Below are positions 61,591-64,000 of a stretch of DNA of 64,000 nucleotides, one piece after another. The stretch comes from Granulicella sp. 5B5 (GTDB taxonomy: Bacteria; Acidobacteriota; Terriglobia; Terriglobales; Acidobacteriaceae), in assembly GCF_014083945.1 (NCBI RefSeq), contig NZ_CP046444.1:1054001-1118000 (forward strand). The letters are read 5' to 3'. The notes beneath the pieces are model-generated. The model made no database searches, had not been told where the DNA came from, and saw nothing but the letters and a program-made list of their open reading frames with translations. Position 1 is the stretch's first letter. Each line of letters begins with the position of its first letter. Position numbers and translations under genes: made by a program.

Positions 61591-62604
61591 GTGCCTACAC
61601 CTCCATCGCATGCACTCCGTCGAGCTGGCACCAAGCCGCATTCACCCGCGCGGCTCACGGCTTGCATACTGGCGGTACTGCTGGCACCTCTGGCCGCTGC
61701 GCAGCGCCACAACGGCCTCTCCTCGCCGCCCACCGCGCCGCCGCCGCCAAAAGGCCTAGCAGGTAAGGCAATCGTCCCCGTCAGCACCGGCATGGGCGCA
61801 CTGCAGTTCGCCTCCGTCAACTACGGAGTCCCCGCGCCGCAGTCGCTCACCCGCCAGCTTGAAGCCGACGACGACCGCACCCGCGCCGCCGCTCTCTCCG
61901 CCATCGGCTCGCCCGCGCAGTACCTCGGCCGCGGCCACACCCCTTACCCGCACTCCATCCAGCTCAGCTTCGTCGCCCTCGGCCTCACCGACGAGCTCGA
62001 CGCCATCCTCACCGTCGAGCTCGACCAGCACATCGTCAGCGCCGTCCTCATGCCCCATGGCGACAGCTGGGCCCGCATCGCGACCCTCACCTACGCCACC
62101 TCCTTCGCCAATCCCTCCACCACCCCGGCCACATTCCTCCGCATCGCCCGCTCGCTCATGCAGCACGAGCGTTACCGCGCCGTCTACCGCGCCACCACCG
62201 TCGCCGCCAACGGCGACCTCACCGAGAACGAAGCGCACCTCCGCATCCTCAACAACAAGGCCGTCATCCTCATTAGCTTCGCCTCCTCTGCCCGCGTCTG
62301 TAGCAATCCCAAGCGCCCCGGCTGCGACATCACCCACCGCTGGCTCCAGCCCGACCCCGTCGACCCCTCACAACACTTCTTCCTCGTCACCGCCAACGGT
62401 CATCTCTCTCCGCACGAGGCCGCCGACCCGCTCGCCTCCGACACAACCTTCCAGCAGTCGCACCTCCACACCTTCACCTGCCAGCCCTTCAACTACTCCG
62501 ACACCACCGAGCGTTACGAGCCCACCGCCAACCCCGGTCCCTGCACCGCATCCGCCCCACAGCCGCCAACGCCACCAGCCGCGCCACACGAACCGGTACA
62601 CTGA
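61591..62604 (+). CDS. Secreted protein of unknown function
   Basis: 337-residue reading frame from GTG 61591 (AGGG ten bases upstream). After a basic N-terminus (RRAGTKPHSPAR) comes a hydrophobic segment LTACILAVLLAPLAAAQ, a probable signal peptide ending near residue 36. The mature part has a stretch that looks like an HEAT/armadillo-like start (LTRQLEADDDRTRAAALSAIG) and then beta-rich sequence with a few Cys (CSNPKRPGC, FTCQPFNYSDTTERY). No family recognised. It lies 23 bases after ssb and five before cyaY in the same direction, so it may be co-transcribed with both. Confidence 0.65.
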   Translation: MPTPPSHALRRAGTKPHSPARLTACILAVLLAPLAAAQRHNGLSSPPTAPPPPKGLAGKAIVPVSTGMGALQFASVNYGVPAPQSLTRQLEADDDRTRAAALSAIGSPAQYLGRGHTPYPHSIQLSFVALGLTDELDAILTVELDQHIVSAVLMPHGDSWARIATLTYATSFANPSTTPATFLRIARSLMQHERYRAVYRATTVAANGDLTENEAHLRILNNKAVILISFASSARVCSNPKRPGCDITHRWLQPDPVDPSQHFFLVTANGHLSPHEAADPLASDTTFQQSHLHTFTCQPFNYSDTTERYEPTANPGPCTASAPQPPTPPAAPHEPVH

Positions 62605-62609
62605 AACAG

Positions 62610-62948
62610 ATGATCGACGAAGCCACCTTCCGCCGCGAATCCGACACCGTCCTCGAATCCCTCAAGCAATCCCTCATCCGCTCCGAAGAGGCTGGCGGCT
62701 TCGAGACCGAAGAGAAGAACGGCGTCCTCAACATCCTCTTTGAAGACGACCCCTCCGCACGCTTCGTCTTCTCGCCCAACACCCCCGTCCGCCAGATCTG
62801 GATCTCCGCCCACTCCACCAGCTTCAAGCTCGAGTGGAACGAAGCGCAGCACGCCTTCACGCTCCCTAAAACCGGCGAAGACATCCGCACCCTCACCGAG
62901 CGCCTCCTCCGCGAGCAACTCGGCGACGACTCGATTACACTCAGCTAG
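62610..62948 (+). CDS. cyaY: Frataxin-like iron-sulfur assembly protein CyaY
   Basis: Small alpha/beta protein of 112 residues of the frataxin/CyaY family, which binds iron and modulates IscS during Fe-S cluster assembly. An acidic N-terminal helix (about 1-27) is followed by the strand core NGVLNILFEDDPSARFVFSP and VRQIWISA, then FKLEWNEA, as in E. coli CyaY (GVLTITFENGSKIIINRQ and HQVWLA). Metal-binding acidic residues are mostly in the first helix and strand. Starts five bases after the secreted gene. No isc genes are adjacent. Confidence 0.85.
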   Translation: MIDEATFRRESDTVLESLKQSLIRSEEAGGFETEEKNGVLNILFEDDPSARFVFSPNTPVRQIWISAHSTSFKLEWNEAQHAFTLPKTGEDIRTLTERLLREQLGDDSITLS

Positions 62949-62964
62949 GTCATCCTCCACCGAG

Positions 62965-63017
62965 GTGTCATCTCGACCGAAGCATCGCAGTCCTATCGCG
63001 ATGCGTAGTGGAGAGAC
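62965..63017. repeat. Dispersed hairpin repeat, class A copy
   Basis: Stem GCATCGC/GCGATGC, loop AGTCCTATC, flanks GTCATCTCGACCGAA and AGTGGAGAGACC. Confidence 0.85.
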
Positions 63018-63040
63018 CTGCAGTTGGAATCACCTCAACC

Positions 63041-63826
63041 ATGCCCCTTCTCTCGGTCGCCATCGTCACCTTCAACGAAGAGGCCAACCTCGCGCGCACG
63101 CTCGCCAGCGTCGCCCCGCTCTTTAGTGGGATGCCCGGCGAGATCATCGTCGTCGACTCACACTCCACCGACCGCACCGCCGAGATCGCCCGCACCCATA
63201 ACGCCACCGTCATCGCCCGCGACTGGCCTGGCTTCGCCGAGCAGAAAAACTTCGCCATCGCCCAATGCACCGGCGAGTGGGTTCTCTCCCTCGACGCCGA
63301 CGAAGAACTCACCCCCGAGCTCGCCACCGAGATCCACATTCTCCTCAACTCAAATCCCACAACAAGCGCCTTCTACCTCAAGCGCCGCAACCTCTTCCTC
63401 GGCCACTGGATCAAACACGGCGGCTTCTACCCCGACGCCAAACTCCGCCTCTTCCGCCGCACCGCCGCCGCGCAGTTCACGCCACGAGCGGTCCACGAAG
63501 TCATCGCCTTCGACGGCCCCACCGCCACCCTCACCCACGACCTCGTCCACCACGCCTATCCCACGCTCGCCACCTACATCGAGCACATGGACCGCTACAG
63601 TACACTCAGCTCAGACATCCTCGTCGCCAAAGGCCGCACCAGCCGCGCGCTTCCTGCATTCATCGCAAACGTAGCGATCTTCCCCGCACTCACCTTCATC
63701 AAGAACTACGTCTTCCGCCTCGGCTTCCTCGACGGCCGCGAAGGCCTCCTCCAGCACCTTTACCACTCCGTCTACGCCAGCTGGAAGTACGCAAAGGCAT
63801 GGGAGCAGTCGCACCCAAAGAGATAG
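63041..63826 (+). CDS. Family 2 glycosyltransferase (WaaE/KdtX-like)
   Basis: GT-A-fold glycosyltransferase of 261 residues, likely adding a sugar in lipopolysaccharide core or another envelope glycan. N-terminus LLSVAIVTFNEEANLARTL, IIVVDSHSTDRTAEIAR, and the DxD-type LSLDADEELTPELATEI near residue 83-99, followed by FYLKRRNLFLGHWIKHGGFYPD, which is typical of the WaaE/KdtX group. Start at ATG 63041; an in-frame GTG/ATG earlier lies in a class A repeat. The following 63827-64000 holds a class E repeat and no complete gene. Confidence 0.88.
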   Translation: MPLLSVAIVTFNEEANLARTLASVAPLFSGMPGEIIVVDSHSTDRTAEIARTHNATVIARDWPGFAEQKNFAIAQCTGEWVLSLDADEELTPELATEIHILLNSNPTTSAFYLKRRNLFLGHWIKHGGFYPDAKLRLFRRTAAAQFTPRAVHEVIAFDGPTATLTHDLVHHAYPTLATYIEHMDRYSTLSSDILVAKGRTSRALPAFIANVAIFPALTFIKNYVFRLGFLDGREGLLQHLYHSVYASWKYAKAWEQSHPKR

Positions 63827-63857
63827 CGCGCGTAGCCGGGTCTGTTAGGCCGCACAC

Positions 63858-63912
63858 AGCATTCTTCGCGAAACATGGCTGACTTCGCGTACTTTGCGCG
63901 AGCGCTCTCCCG
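63858..63912. repeat. Class E repeat (TTTGCG-type)
   Basis: ATTCTTCGCGAAACATGGC and CTTCGCGTACTTTGCGCGAGCGC. A short minus-strand open frame also enters from the right edge (stop near 63969) but is too short to judge. Confidence 0.5.
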
Positions 63913-64000
63913 TCCCAGCAACAGCTCTATCAGGCAACCTCTTTCGAAGCCCTTTATTGCCCCGCTAATTAGGCGGCTTTCTTCTCACCCATCGTTCTTA

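Noticed and set aside
63969-64000. Possible C-terminus of a minus-strand gene (ending GEKKAA)
   Set aside because: Only ten codons are visible before the window edge, too few to support a gene.
1-64000. tRNA, rRNA, riboswitch and phage genes
   Set aside because: Visual scan found no cloverleaf with GTTCRA loop, no rRNA stretch, no recognised riboswitch core and no phage structural genes; a covariance search would be needed to be certain.

Overview
The window is GC-rich, densely coded bacterial chromosome. The gene content points to an Acidobacteriota (Terriglobia/Acidobacteriaceae-like) genome: a VWFA-domain secreted protein of the acidobacterial type, an AlkZ-related winged-helix protein, LolA-like secreted proteins, a small HUH (REP-associated-type) transposase, MqnA of the futalosine menaquinone route, a frataxin, and an A2-type cytochrome oxidase subunit I. 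This assignment is inference from gene families. No rRNA, tRNA or CRISPR array was found.

Layout. 0.3-4.9 kb: an RNB ribonuclease diverges from a Crp/Fnr regulator that converges on cytochrome oxidase subunit I (ctaD). ctaD is preceded by a possible 67-residue coupled ORF and a CRP/FNR-like palindrome. 4.9-8.8 kb: 2-oxoglutarate dehydrogenase E1, a strong terminator, then a TauE permease with its DUF1634 partner. 9-19.4 kb: a LolA-like secreted protein (probable frameshift), GIY-YIG nuclease, cold-shock protein, cytidylate kinase, AlkZ-related protein with a very basic repetitive tail, MutL, pyruvate kinase, BrkB/YihY and a secreted thioredoxin-like protein. 19.7-31 kb: alpha/beta hydrolase, VWFA protein, acetyl-CoA synthetase, DUF421, a TonB-type protein, a degenerate M48-like protein, a beta-barrel protein and a Spy-like protein.

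31-44.6 kb is a branched-chain amino-acid locus: a divergent LysR regulator, then leuA (lacking the C-terminal regulatory domain), leuB, an unknown secreted protein, leuC, leuD, ilvD, an unknown 93-residue protein, ilvB, a transposase element with a lipoprotein gene, ilvN and ilvC, closed by a strong terminator. Together these encode the leucine branch and the shared isoleucine/valine steps, except IlvE and IlvA.

44.6-64 kb: DinB, Gfo/Idh/MocA oxidoreductase, MDR dehydrogenase, DUF427, dprA-topA, mqnA, DUF429, recX, a second LolA-like protein, HNH nuclease, ComF, heme O synthase with DUF420 (oxidase maturation), ssb, an unknown secreted protein, cyaY and a family 2 glycosyltransferase.

The most distinctive signal is in the spaces between genes. 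Several dispersed repeat families recur: hairpins whose stems differ between copies but remain paired while the apical loop stays constant, heptad C3/G3 tracts with four-repeat G-quadruplex potential placed next to start codons, and a two-copy candidate RNA ending in terminator hairpins. One repeat fragment appears to have been absorbed in frame into IlvB, and a transposase with long inverted arms separates ilvB from ilvN.
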